20,341 nucleotides of DNA from Micavibrio sp. UBA2020 (GCA_002334985.1 DDBY01000170.1:1-20341), one strand, 5' to 3'; positions 6,752-14,373 are shown, numbered from the stretch's first letter. Program-made: numbers and translations. Notes: generated from the letters alone by a model not told the origin.

Positions 6752-7291
6752 ATGAGCACAGAGCCCACTCCAAGCGACGTCAAAATTGACATAATCCAAA
6801 CGCCAGAGCCTTTTGCCGCTCTGTTTGCGGCGCTGGGCATTTCCGCCGTTACCTATGCGCATCCGGCGGTCTTTACGGTTGCCGAGGGCGAGGGGTTCAA
6901 GCACCGCATCGCGGGCGGTCATACCAAAAACCTGTTCCTGAAGGACAAGAAAGAACAGCTCTGGCTGGTCACGGCGGGTGCCTATACGTCTGTTGACCTC
7001 AAATCCCTGCCGGATGTTATCGGCGCGGGCAGGCTGTCTTTCGGCTCGCCGGAGCGGCTCATGGACAATCTGGGCGTCACGCCCGGTTCCGTCACGCCGC
7101 TTGCCCTTGTCAACGATACAGCGCGGCGCGTGCGCTTTGTGCTGGACGAGAAATTGATGCAGTGCAGCACAATCAATTGTCACCCCCTCCGCAATGACAT
7201 GACCACATGTCTTGCGCCGGACGGGCTTTTGCGGTTGCTGCGGCATTGGGGGTACGCGCCGCAGGTCGCCAACCTTGAAAAACGCAGCTGA
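6752..7291 (+). CDS. proX: Prolyl-tRNA editing protein, YbaK/ProXp-ala family (trans-editing Ala-tRNA(Pro) deacylase)
   Basis: A 179-residue stand-alone editing domain related to the INS domain of bacterial prolyl-tRNA synthetases. Diagnostic stretches are HPAVFTVAEGEG (37-48), GGHTKNLFLKDKK (55-67, conserved Lys59), LWLVTAGAYTSVDLKSL (70-86), RLSFGSPERL (94-103), GVTPGSVTPLALVND (108-122) and CHPLRNDMTT (143-152). The family hydrolyses Ala wrongly attached to tRNA-Pro in the cytoplasm; Ala and Cys editing subfamilies look alike, and the GVTPGSVTP pattern fits the ProXp-ala/PrdX side. Length is normal. It begins 3 bases after the phosphatase stop with no separate ribosome site, which suggests translational coupling. 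Confidence 0.9.
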   Translation: MSTEPTPSDVKIDIIQTPEPFAALFAALGISAVTYAHPAVFTVAEGEGFKHRIAGGHTKNLFLKDKKEQLWLVTAGAYTSVDLKSLPDVIGAGRLSFGSPERLMDNLGVTPGSVTPLALVNDTARRVRFVLDEKLMQCSTINCHPLRNDMTTCLAPDGLLRLLRHWGYAPQVANLEKRS

Positions 7292-7358
7292 TACGCGCTC
7301 TTTGAGCTTTATTTTGCGTTGATTTTGCGGCCTTCGGGCTTATTTCTATGAAACAGGC

Positions 7359-7367
7359 TGCTATAAT
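7359..7367 (+). promoter_or_regulatory. Extended -10 promoter element of the cnoX operon
   Basis: TGC-TATAAT (7359-7367) is a perfect -10 hexamer with the TGn extension. No good -35 is visible, which is common for extended -10 promoters. Transcription would start near 7374, about 48 bases before the cnoX ATG. Confidence 0.65.
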
Positions 7368-7421
7368 GCGTCTGTATGTTGAATAGCGCGCTTTGCGCCG
7401 CTTCTAGAAAACGGAATACCG

Positions 7422-8375
7422 ATGCTCGACCTGACCCAACTTGGCAAAAAAACCGCAGATAGCGCACAAAGCGCCCATATCCGCGATACGCATACCGAGG
7501 CCTTCGAAACCGATGTGCTGGCGCAATCGATGCGCACGCCCGTGATTGTCGATTTCTGGGCGACGTGGTGCGGGCCTTGCAAACAGCTGATGCCGCTTTT
7601 GGAAAAAGTCGTGAACGAAGCCGGCGGCAAAGTGCAGATGGTCAAAGTCGATATCGACAAAAGCCCCGAGCTGGCGCAAGTCTTCCGCGTGCAGTCTGTG
7701 CCAACGGTTTATGCTTTCTGGCAGGGGCAGCCTGTCGATGGCTTCATGGGCGGCAGACCGGAGAGCGAGATCCGCGCCTTTGTGCAAAAGCTGGTGGCGC
7801 TCGGCGGTGCTGCGGCGGATAACGACGATAATGCAGAGTCTGCGCCCGTCGATGTCAGCGCGGAAATGAAACGCGCCGATGATTTTTTTGCCGCCGGTGC
7901 CTACACGGATGCCATGGCGGCTTATAGCACCGTTTTGGATATCGCGCCCGATAACATGGATGCGATGGCGGGTATCGGCTGGTGTTTCGTTGCCGAAAAA
8001 TCGCCCGAAGGCGTCAGCGAAATCGTATCCCAGCTGACGGACGAACAGCGCGCGCATCCGCGCATCAAGGGGCTTTCATTCTTGCTCGCCGCTATCGACG
8101 ATGCCGCCGGGCTTGCAGACGTCGCCGCGATTGAAGCGCAGGTGAATAAAGAGCCTAAAAACCATGCCGCACGTTTTGACCTTGCGCGTCTGCAGCTCGC
8201 CGCTTGCGATATTGAATCCGCGATTGACACACTGGTTGACCTGACGCGCCGCGACCGCGAATGGCAGGAACAAAAAGCCCGCAAGCTGCTTTTGGATGTT
8301 TTTGATGCGCTCGGTAACGCGCATCCGCTGACGGCGCAAGGGCGGCGCAAGTTGTCCGCCGTTTTGTTTTCTTGA
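7422..8375 (+). CDS. cnoX: CnoX-type chaperedoxin (thioredoxin domain plus TPR region)
   Basis: A 317-residue protein. Residues about 22-127 are a thioredoxin fold with VDFWATWCGPCKQLMPLL (43-60; Cys50 and Cys53) and the cis-Pro motif SVPT (93-96). After a short Asp/Ala linker, residues about 147-317 are helical TPR-like repeats (AEMKRADDFFAAGAYTDAMA). This is the YbbN/CnoX architecture: it holds oxidised or unfolding proteins and passes them to GroEL/DnaK. E. coli CnoX lost the CGPC pair (SxxC), while alphaproteobacterial CnoX keeps it and reduces disulfides; this one keeps it. It is first gene of the operon: its stop overlaps the ribosome site of the next gene. Confidence 0.92.
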   Translation: MLDLTQLGKKTADSAQSAHIRDTHTEAFETDVLAQSMRTPVIVDFWATWCGPCKQLMPLLEKVVNEAGGKVQMVKVDIDKSPELAQVFRVQSVPTVYAFWQGQPVDGFMGGRPESEIRAFVQKLVALGGAAADNDDNAESAPVDVSAEMKRADDFFAAGAYTDAMAAYSTVLDIAPDNMDAMAGIGWCFVAEKSPEGVSEIVSQLTDEQRAHPRIKGLSFLLAAIDDAAGLADVAAIEAQVNKEPKNHAARFDLARLQLAACDIESAIDTLVDLTRRDREWQEQKARKLLLDVFDALGNAHPLTAQGRRKLSAVLFS

Positions 8376-8386
8376 AGGAACAGGGC

Positions 8387-9046
8387 ATGGCTGACCCGTT
8401 CGACATATCTTTCGACGCGCTTCCTGCGGAAATGCCGCTGTTTCCGCTGCCGCGTGTGATTTTGCTGCCGCGTGCGCAGCTGCCGCTGAATATATTCGAA
8501 CCGCGTTATCTGGCCATGACCCGCGCCGCGCTTTCCACCGACCGTCTTATCGGCATGATACAGCCGCAGGACGAAACGGGCAGGCTTTGCAAAACCGGCT
8601 GCGCGGGGCGCATTGTGTCTTTTAGCGAAACCGACGACGGGCGTTACCTGATTACCCTCAAAGGCGTCGCGCGTTTTCATCTGTCATCCGCGCCCGTGCA
8701 GGCTGCGGGCGGTTATTTGCAGGTGAAGCCCGAATGGTCGGCGTTCAAGGGCGACCTCGACCCCGATACTGTCACCGATATTTGCCGCGAAACCATGGTG
8801 AATACGCTGCATGCCTATTTCAAAAAAATGGGCATGTCCTGCGACCAGTGGGAACAGATACGCCAGATTGGCTGCGAAAAACTTGTCGCGACGCTCAGTG
8901 TTGTCTGCCCGTTTGACGCCGAAGAAAAACAGGCGCTTCTGGAGGCGCCTAAACTGTCCGACCGCGCGCGCATCTTGCACGGGCTTTTGGAATCCGCCGT
9001 GCGCGAAAGCTGCGGCAGCGGCTGCAACAAAGACACTTGCCATTAA
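8387..9046 (+). CDS. LON N-terminal substrate-binding domain protein (stand-alone)
   Basis: A 219-residue protein consisting mainly of the LON substrate-binding (PUA-like) fold without the AAA+ or protease parts. Typical opening: MPLFPLPRVILLPRAQLPLN followed by IFEPRYLAM (16-44). The GVARF motif and a helical C-terminal bundle follow. In the family this domain recognises unfolded proteins in Lon protease; the stand-alone form next to cnoX is common in alphaproteobacteria, but its biochemical role is not established. The start at 8387 is preferred over an in-frame TTG at 8372 because GAAGGA (8374-8379) gives proper spacing. Oddity: the last residues are ESCGSGCNKDTCH, three Cys and a terminal His in a flexible tail, possibly a metal or redox site. 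Confidence 0.88.
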   Translation: MADPFDISFDALPAEMPLFPLPRVILLPRAQLPLNIFEPRYLAMTRAALSTDRLIGMIQPQDETGRLCKTGCAGRIVSFSETDDGRYLITLKGVARFHLSSAPVQAAGGYLQVKPEWSAFKGDLDPDTVTDICRETMVNTLHAYFKKMGMSCDQWEQIRQIGCEKLVATLSVVCPFDAEEKQALLEAPKLSDRARILHGLLESAVRESCGSGCNKDTCH

Positions 9047-9082
9047 TTTTATCCGGCCCCTGATTTTAACCGAAAGCTGCCC

Positions 9083-9268
9083 ATGCCCAGCGACATCAAA
9101 AAAGCCGACCCCAAACTTCTCGAAATTCTTGTCTGCCCGCTGACCAAGGCACCGCTGGAATATGACGAAGCGCGGCAGGAACTTGTCAGCCGTCAGGCGG
9201 GTCTCGCTTTTCCTATCGAAAACGGCATTCCGGTGATGCTGCCCGACGCCGCGCGCAAGCTGGATTAG
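9083..9268 (+). CDS. Trm112-like / YcaR family small protein
   Basis: A 61-residue protein with the Trm112p-like pattern: [17 protein letters not shown] (12-28), then [13 protein letters not shown] and [16 protein letters not shown] at the end. In eukaryotes Trm112 is a zinc-binding activator of methyltransferases; bacterial members are small and mostly uncharacterised. Only the first Cys of the usual CPxC zinc pair is present (CPLTK), as I recall for many alphaproteobacterial members, so zinc binding is unlikely. It sits 36 bases after the LON-domain gene and 6 bases before the LeuA homologue, inside the same operon. Family assignment is firm; function is not. Confidence 0.88.
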   Translation: MPSDIKKADPKLLEILVCPLTKAPLEYDEARQELVSRQAGLAFPIENGIPVMLPDAARKLD

Positions 9269-9274
9269 GCGTTT

Positions 9275-10795
9275 ATGTCAGAACGCATCTGGATATACGA
9301 TTCAACCCTTTTCGCGGGCGACCACGCCCCCGGCCACAGCATGCGCGCCGAAGACAAGCCGCGCATGGCCGAAGCGCTCGACCGCATGGGCGTCGATATT
9401 ATCGAAGCGGGCATGCCGGACGATGACAGCGACATTGAAAGCATCCGCCGCGTCGCGCAGGTGTTGCGTGGTGCGAAAATCTCCATTATCTGCCGTACGC
9501 GCCCCGAGGACATCATGGCCGCCGCGCAAATATCCCGCCGCGCGCCGCGCGTGCGCCTGAACGTGTTTACGGCGGTATCGCCGCAGCACATGAAACACCG
9601 TCTTAATATGGATGCCGCCGAAACGCTGGCCGTTATCCGAAACGGTATCACGGCTGCGCGCGCCCATGCCGAAGACGTGCAATGGACAGCCGAAGACGCC
9701 ACGCGGGCGGAGCCTGAATTTCTGTGCCGCGCCATAGAAACCGCCATTCGCGCGGGCGCGTCCACCATCAACATTGCCGACAGCGTGGGCTACGGCGTGC
9801 CCGCTGAAATGGCGCAAATCGTACAGATGGTTAAAAACCGTGTGCCGGATATCGACCGCGCCGTATTGTCTGTTGACTGCCCGAACGACCTTGGCCTTGC
9901 GCTTGCCAACAGCCTTGCGGCGCTGGATGCGGGCGCACGGCAAGTGACGGTGACGCTGGGCGGCATCGGCGCGCGCGCCGGCCATGCGGCGCTGGAAGAA
10001 GTCGTCATGGCCATCCGCACGCGTCAAGACAGACTGGCGTATGAAACCGGCGTTGTCTCCGAATACCTCGCCCCGGCGGCGAAGCTGCTGGGGGAACTCA
10101 CGGGCTTCACGCCGCAGCCCAGCAAGCCCGTCATCGGTCTCAATGTGTTTTCGCAGGAATCCGGCATTCACCTCGATGGCCGCGCCTATGACGTCATGAC
10201 GCCGGAATCTGTTGGTCGCGATAAATCCGAACTGGTGCTGGGCAAATATTCCGGCCGCAGTTTTTTCCGCGCCAAACTGCGTACGCTCGGGTTTGAACTG
10301 GACGATATCGCGCTTGATGCCGCCTATGCGCGGTTTCAGGACTTTGCCGAACGCCGCCGCAAGGTCAGCGACGAAGATTTGCGCGTGATTGTCACTGCAA
10401 CCGAAGGCCTTCCGCGCGAACGCGTAACGTTTGTCGGGCTTGGGGTCAAATCCGGCTCCTTCGGCCCGCAAGAGGCAGAGCTTGAAATCGACATGGACGG
10501 CCAGCGGCAAAAAGCGCGCGCGATGGGCAAGGGCCCCGTCGATGCCTGCTTCAAGGCAATGCGCATTCTGGTGCCGCATGACGACGTAATTTTAACGCAT
10601 TACGAACTGAAGGCGCTCACGCAGGGCTCCGACGCGAAGGGCGAGGTAAACGTGCGCCTCTCGGGCGGCGGGCATAGCTATAACGGCATCGGCATCGACC
10701 CCGATGTGATTGTGGCGTCGGTGCGCGCCTATATCGACGCGCTCAACCGCATGCTGGCAGGCCGCGATGCTGAAAACCATCATCAAAATGCGTAA
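9275..10795 (+). CDS. LeuA-family (2-isopropylmalate / citramalate synthase) homologue with dismantled metal site
   Basis: A 506-residue protein aligning along the whole of LeuA: TIM barrel (about 5-275), linker, and C-terminal LeuA dimer/regulatory domain (about 365-495: GKGPVDACFKAM, YELKALTQGSDAKGEVNV, GIGIDPDVIVASVRAYIDAL). Catalytic motifs are altered. The canonical TLRDGEQ is TLFAGDH (11-17), so both the catalytic Arg and a metal-ligand Asp are gone. VHxHxDLG is VDCPNDLG (200-207), so both ligand His are replaced. NGIGERAGN is GGIGARAGH (229-237), so the ligand Asn is His. GKHSGR is GKYSGR. Surrounding barrel sequence is well kept (NSLAALDAGARQV, ALEEVVMAI, SGIHLDG). It may be a pseudoenzyme, a leucine-binding regulatory partner, or an enzyme of new specificity. 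It begins 6 bases after the Trm112-like gene. Plain LeuA function is unlikely. Confidence 0.85.
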   Translation: MSERIWIYDSTLFAGDHAPGHSMRAEDKPRMAEALDRMGVDIIEAGMPDDDSDIESIRRVAQVLRGAKISIICRTRPEDIMAAAQISRRAPRVRLNVFTAVSPQHMKHRLNMDAAETLAVIRNGITAARAHAEDVQWTAEDATRAEPEFLCRAIETAIRAGASTINIADSVGYGVPAEMAQIVQMVKNRVPDIDRAVLSVDCPNDLGLALANSLAALDAGARQVTVTLGGIGARAGHAALEEVVMAIRTRQDRLAYETGVVSEYLAPAAKLLGELTGFTPQPSKPVIGLNVFSQESGIHLDGRAYDVMTPESVGRDKSELVLGKYSGRSFFRAKLRTLGFELDDIALDAAYARFQDFAERRRKVSDEDLRVIVTATEGLPRERVTFVGLGVKSGSFGPQEAELEIDMDGQRQKARAMGKGPVDACFKAMRILVPHDDVILTHYELKALTQGSDAKGEVNVRLSGGGHSYNGIGIDPDVIVASVRAYIDALNRMLAGRDAENHHQNA

Positions 10796-11480
10796 AGCCG
10801 CCGCGCCGACACCGCCCGCCGACATCGACGGCGTGCGGGTGGTGCCAAATGGCCGCGCGCGGCGCTTGTCGCTGCGCGTGGATGCAAAACTGGGCGATGT
10901 TGTTTTGACATGGCCAAAGCGTACGTCCCTCAAATCTGCCGAAAGATTTGTGCGCGATAACAAAGACTGGATAGAAAAACACCGTGCCAAGCTGACGCCC
11001 GCACGCACCTTTGCGGCGGGTGATGCGGTTTCGGTCGGCGGCAAAACATATATTATCCGGCACGAAACGGGGCGCGGCCTTGCACGGCTTGCGGGCGATG
11101 CGCTGGTTGTGCATGGCGACGCCGCGCATATTCATCGCCGTGTGCGCGATTTCCTCAAGGCTGAAGCGCTGCGGCAGCTGAGTGCGCTGTCGCACGAAAA
11201 ATCCGCCTCCTTGGGGCTGAAGCCTTCAAGCGTACGCGTGCTCGACCCCAAATCGCGCTGGGGAAGTTGCGGCGCGGATGGCAGGCTGATGTATTCATGG
11301 CGGCTTATCCTCGCCCCCGCCGATGTCATGGATTATCTGGTCGCCCACGAAGTCGCCCACCGCGTGCACATGAACCACGGCCCTGCCTTCTGGCGTCTTT
11401 GCGCCAGCCTGACCACCAACGCCAAAGCCTCCCGCCACTGGCTGAACGAACACGGCAAAACATTGATGGCGTGGAAATAA
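10767..11480 (+). CDS. YgjP-like (DUF45) zinc metallopeptidase-fold protein
   Basis: A 237-residue protein of the YgjP/DUF45 (SprT-like, WLM-related) family. Visible features: an N-terminal beta region with RARRLSLRVDAKLGDVVLTW (30-49), AERFVRDNKDWIEKH (58-72), SRWGSC (163-168), and the zincin motif VAHEVAHRVHMNHGPAFW (192-209), with His194, Glu195, His198 and the third ligand His204. Active-site residues are complete; real peptidase activity is poorly documented for this family. The ATG at 10767 has AGG 5 bases upstream and overlaps the LeuA homologue by 29 bases; an alternative ATG at 10788 overlaps by 8 and has no ribosome site. The overlap implies translational coupling. It is the last gene of the operon; a G/C-run terminator follows. 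Confidence 0.87.
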   Translation: MLKTIIKMRKAAAPTPPADIDGVRVVPNGRARRLSLRVDAKLGDVVLTWPKRTSLKSAERFVRDNKDWIEKHRAKLTPARTFAAGDAVSVGGKTYIIRHETGRGLARLAGDALVVHGDAAHIHRRVRDFLKAEALRQLSALSHEKSASLGLKPSSVRVLDPKSRWGSCGADGRLMYSWRLILAPADVMDYLVAHEVAHRVHMNHGPAFWRLCASLTTNAKASRHWLNEHGKTLMAWK

Positions 11481-11490
11481 GAAGCCGGAA

Positions 11491-11535
11491 AAAACAACCC
11501 CCCCCAAGGACAGGCTCGGGGGGGGGTGTTTAAAC
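11491..11535. terminator. Bidirectional terminator with C8/G9 stem
   Basis: AAAACAA plus eight C (11491-11505) faces nine G plus TGTTTAAA (11518-11534), giving a very stable stem with a 12-base loop. Both strands carry a T-rich 3' side. It lies between the YgjP-like gene (plus) and the convergent hypothetical gene (minus). The mononucleotide runs make it prone to length change and sequencing error. Confidence 0.8.
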
Positions 11536-11544
11536 GAGTGGTTC

Positions 11545-12426
11545 TTACCGCTGCAGCTTGCGGCGCGTCAGGCCTTGGGCTTTCAGGGTTTGGCTGAGGG
11601 CGGCGCGCTGTGCATCGGCGGCGTCCAGTTTTTCGCTGACGATATCGCGCAGGGCCTCGCGCGCGGCGGCCTTGCTGTTGAACACCAGAATGTTTTTACC
11701 CGCGGCGCTGAGCCCCTGCGGGGCGTCATCGCGCGTGGCGGCAATCACATGTTCTGCGTCTTTGTCTTTTTGCGCGGATGTGGGCGCTTTGCCGTTTTGC
11801 GTCAGGGTATAGTTGAACTGCGCGGACAGGCCGCCGAAAAACGCCGGCGTGACTTCGCGTGCGGCGACACGCTCCTCGCTCATTGTCGGCAGGGTGTCGG
11901 TGTTGCGCAGTACATATACGCTTTGCCCGACGTTCAAAATCTGCGCGGGCAGGGTCAGCGTGTCTTTGAGGGGGCGCAGGTTGAACGTAAAGGTTTCCGC
12001 CAATGCGGCGTCGATGGATTGTACAGTCGCGGCTGCCTTGGCGGCGGCGGCGGTGACGGGCTTTGGCGTATCTTCGCCAAGTGTTTTTTCCTGCGCCAGT
12101 GCTTCCTGTGTTTTTTCATCCATCAAAAGCGTGGTGATGGTGCTGCGATGCTGCGCGTAATGGGCGCGGCGGTCCGCGGCTAGTTGTTCCTGCGCGGTAT
12201 CGATATTCGAAAACTGATAGCTTTCGCGCGCGGCGCCCAGCTCTTCGGTGATGCCGATAACGCTCGAGGCGTCAAAGCGCGCAAGGCGCAGCAGTTGCCC
12301 CTCCAGCGTTTGCGGACGCGGCGCGAGCAGGTCTTGCGCGTGCAGTCGCTCAAGGCTCGGCGCGTAGTGCATATCCAGCGCAGCAATCGCTTCGGCGCGG
12401 CTCATGGTCTGGGTTTCTTTTTTCAT
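11545..12426 (-). CDS. Hypothetical protein, soluble, Ala-rich, helical
   Basis: A 293-residue protein with no family I recognise. It has no signal peptide or membrane segment. Residues 1-140 look helical and charged, with Ala/Gln-rich stretches (AAAAKAAATVQ near 127-136). A middle part around 145-210 has more strand-like sequence (TFTFNLRPLKDTLTLP, QSVYVLRN, GGLSAQFNYTLT). The end is again helical and basic (EKLDAADAQRAAL to TRRKLQR). The start at 12426 is chosen because AGGAG lies 8 bases upstream; the frame stays open for 18 more codons. Gene-like codon use and a clear ribosome site support it. It is monocistronic, between two terminators, so its role cannot be guessed from neighbours. Confidence 0.72.
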   Translation of the reverse strand: MKKETQTMSRAEAIAALDMHYAPSLERLHAQDLLAPRPQTLEGQLLRLARFDASSVIGITEELGAARESYQFSNIDTAQEQLAADRRAHYAQHRSTITTLLMDEKTQEALAQEKTLGEDTPKPVTAAAAKAAATVQSIDAALAETFTFNLRPLKDTLTLPAQILNVGQSVYVLRNTDTLPTMSEERVAAREVTPAFFGGLSAQFNYTLTQNGKAPTSAQKDKDAEHVIAATRDDAPQGLSAAGKNILVFNSKAAAREALRDIVSEKLDAADAQRAALSQTLKAQGLTRRKLQR

Positions 12427-12581
12427 GGTACAGGCTCCTGTCGCCCGTGGGCGTTTCAAGGGAAGGTGGTGCGCTGTCAATCTTGCAGCTTTGACGCACG
12501 GAAATTCGGAATGGGCGGATTATGGCACTACATCGCGCCATGTCAATATGAATATGGTTATTGTTTCGTCGTTCAAAAACA

Positions 12582-12611
12582 AAAACCCCCGAAGTTGCCT
12601 TCGGGGGTTTT
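12582..12611. terminator. Bidirectional terminator after rpsA
   Basis: AAAACCCCCGAAG (12582-12594) and CTTCGGGGGTTTT (12599-12611) form a perfect 13-bp stem around TTGC. On the minus strand it ends the rpsA transcript 22 bases after the stop codon. With A-runs and T-runs on both sides it could act in both directions. Confidence 0.92.
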
Positions 12612-12633
12612 GTTCGTCTGAAAGGGCTGAAGA

Positions 12634-14373
12634 TTATTCAGCGTCTTTCTTGCCTTTCTTCTGCAGAGCAGCGCCGAGGATGTCGCCGAGCGAAGCGCCC
12701 GAGTCAGACGAGCCGTATTCGGCCATCGCCTGTTTGTCCTCGTCGATTTCGCGCTGCTTGATCGACAGTTCCAGCTTGCGGCCGGAGCGGTCAACCTTCA
12801 GAACCTTCGCATCGACTTTTTCGCCAACGGCGAAACGGTCGGGGCGCTGTTCAGAGCGTTCGCGGCTCAGGTCACCTTTCTTGATGAAGCCCGAAAGCTT
12901 CTCGTTCACGGAAACCTCGATACCTTTGTCGGTAATCACGGTAACCGTGCAAGTGACGGTGGTGCCTTTCGCAACGCCGCCCAGTGCATCTGCAAACGGA
13001 TCGCTGTCCAGTTGCTTGATGCCGAGGGAAACGCGCTCTTTCTCTGCGTCGATTTCAAGGATTTTGACCTTGACGCTGTCGCCCTTCTTGAAGGTCTTGA
13101 TGGCTTCTTCGCCAGCTTCGCTCCAGGACAGGTCGGACAGGTGCACCATGCCGTCGATCTGGTCGCCGATACCGACAAACAGACCGAATTCGGTGATGTT
13201 GCGGATTTCGCCTTCCAGAACGTCGCCCGCTTTGCGGTCGGCTGCGAATTTCAGCCACGGGTTTTCCGTGCACTGTTTCAGGCCGAGGCTGATGCGGCGC
13301 TTGGTGAGGTCAACGTCCAGAACCTGAACTTCGACTTCCTGCGACGTGGATACGATTTTGCCCGGATGGACGTTTTTCTTGGTCCAGGACATTTCGGAGA
13401 CGTGCACGAGGCCTTCGATGCCATCGCCCAGTTCAACGAATGCACCGTAGTCGGCAATGTTCGTGACGCGGCCTTTGTAGCGCTCGCCCACTTTGAACTT
13501 GCCGGCAACATCACCCCAAGGATCGCCTTCCAGCTGTTTCATGCCGAGGCTGATACGCTGGGATTCTTCGTTGAAGCGGATGATTTTGACGTTGACCGTT
13601 TGGCCGACAGACAAAACTTCCGACGGGTGGTTGATGCGTTTCCAGGAAATGTCGGTGACGTGCAGAAGACCGTCAACACCGCCGAGGTCGATGAACGCAC
13701 CGTAATCGGTGATGTTCTTGACCACGCCTTGCAGTTCCTGACCTTCTTTCAGGTTGGAAACCAGCTCGCTGCGTGCCTCTGCGCGGGACTCTTCGAGAAC
13801 CGCACGGCGGGAAACAACGATGTTACCGCGCTGGCGGTCCATTTTCAGGATAAGGAAAGGCTGCGGCGTGCCGAACAGCGGGGAGATATCGCGCACGGGG
13901 CGGATATCGACCTGCGAGCCTGGCAGGAACGCAACGGCGCCGTTGAGGTCCACCGTGAAGCCGCCTTTGACGCGGCCGAAGATTATGCCGGTGACGCGCT
14001 CGTTCGCTTTGTGCTGCTTTTCCAGCAGAACCCAGCTTTCTTCGCGGCGGGCTTTTTCGCGGCTCAGAACCGCTTCGCCTTCTTTGTTCTCAAGACGCTC
14101 GACGAATACTTCGACCTTGTCGCCTTTTTTGATTTCAGCGCGCACGCCAGCAGCGCCGAATTCGCGCAGCGGGATACGGCCTTCGGATTTCAGGCCAACG
14201 TCGAGGGTGACGAATTCGTCATCAATGCCGATGACCGTCCCTTCAACAACGCTGCCCTCGAAGGATTTGACATCCTTCAGGGTTTCGTCGAGCAGAGCCG
14301 CAAAGCTCATTTTCTCGCCGGTGATGTCCGCAGCGCTGACACCTTCGATAATTTTAGTGGCTACTTTTGCCAT
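12634..14373 (-). CDS. rpsA: 30S ribosomal protein S1
   Basis: A 579-residue protein with six S1 (OB-fold) repeats, the standard S1 arrangement. Repeats begin near residues 38, 124, 209, 297, 384 and 469. Repeats 3-5 carry the typical motifs (NITDYGAFIDLGGVDGLLHV, NIADYGAFVELGDGIEGLVH, NITEFGLFVGIGDQIDGMVH), each followed by S-W-K/T/S and the I-S-L-G-K-Q signature. Repeats 1-2 are the ribosome-binding ones. S1 binds mRNA leaders and helps initiation on the 30S subunit. The tail (about 540-579) ends in QKKGKKDAE. The ATG at 14373 (MAKVATK) is preferred to a GTG at 14388. Alphaproteobacteria usually have cmk directly upstream of rpsA; here about 2.6 kb of other genes separates them, and rpsA has its own promoter. 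Confidence 0.97.
   Translation of the reverse strand: MAKVATKIIEGVSAADITGEKMSFAALLDETLKDVKSFEGSVVEGTVIGIDDEFVTLDVGLKSEGRIPLREFGAAGVRAEIKKGDKVEVFVERLENKEGEAVLSREKARREESWVLLEKQHKANERVTGIIFGRVKGGFTVDLNGAVAFLPGSQVDIRPVRDISPLFGTPQPFLILKMDRQRGNIVVSRRAVLEESRAEARSELVSNLKEGQELQGVVKNITDYGAFIDLGGVDGLLHVTDISWKRINHPSEVLSVGQTVNVKIIRFNEESQRISLGMKQLEGDPWGDVAGKFKVGERYKGRVTNIADYGAFVELGDGIEGLVHVSEMSWTKKNVHPGKIVSTSQEVEVQVLDVDLTKRRISLGLKQCTENPWLKFAADRKAGDVLEGEIRNITEFGLFVGIGDQIDGMVHLSDLSWSEAGEEAIKTFKKGDSVKVKILEIDAEKERVSLGIKQLDSDPFADALGGVAKGTTVTCTVTVITDKGIEVSVNEKLSGFIKKGDLSRERSEQRPDRFAVGEKVDAKVLKVDRSGRKLELSIKQREIDEDKQAMAEYGSSDSGASLGDILGAALQKKGKKDAE

Noticed and set aside
5918..7246. Long minus-strand open frame of 442 codons opposite the phosphatase and editing genes
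   Set aside because: It is the antisense shadow of two genes with clear motifs, common in GC-rich DNA; its translation is His/Arg/Gly-rich with no recognisable domain.
9083..9268. Zinc-binding defect of the Trm112-like protein as a novelty
   Set aside because: The CPLTK form is, to my knowledge, usual for alphaproteobacterial members, so the missing Cys is not unusual.
9302..10579. Minus-strand open frame of 425 codons opposite the LeuA homologue
   Set aside because: Antisense shadow; composition is typical of reverse-frame translation and no motif is seen.
12934..14280. Repeated sequence blocks within rpsA as DNA repeats
   Set aside because: They reflect the six homologous S1 domains of the protein, not a separate repeat element.
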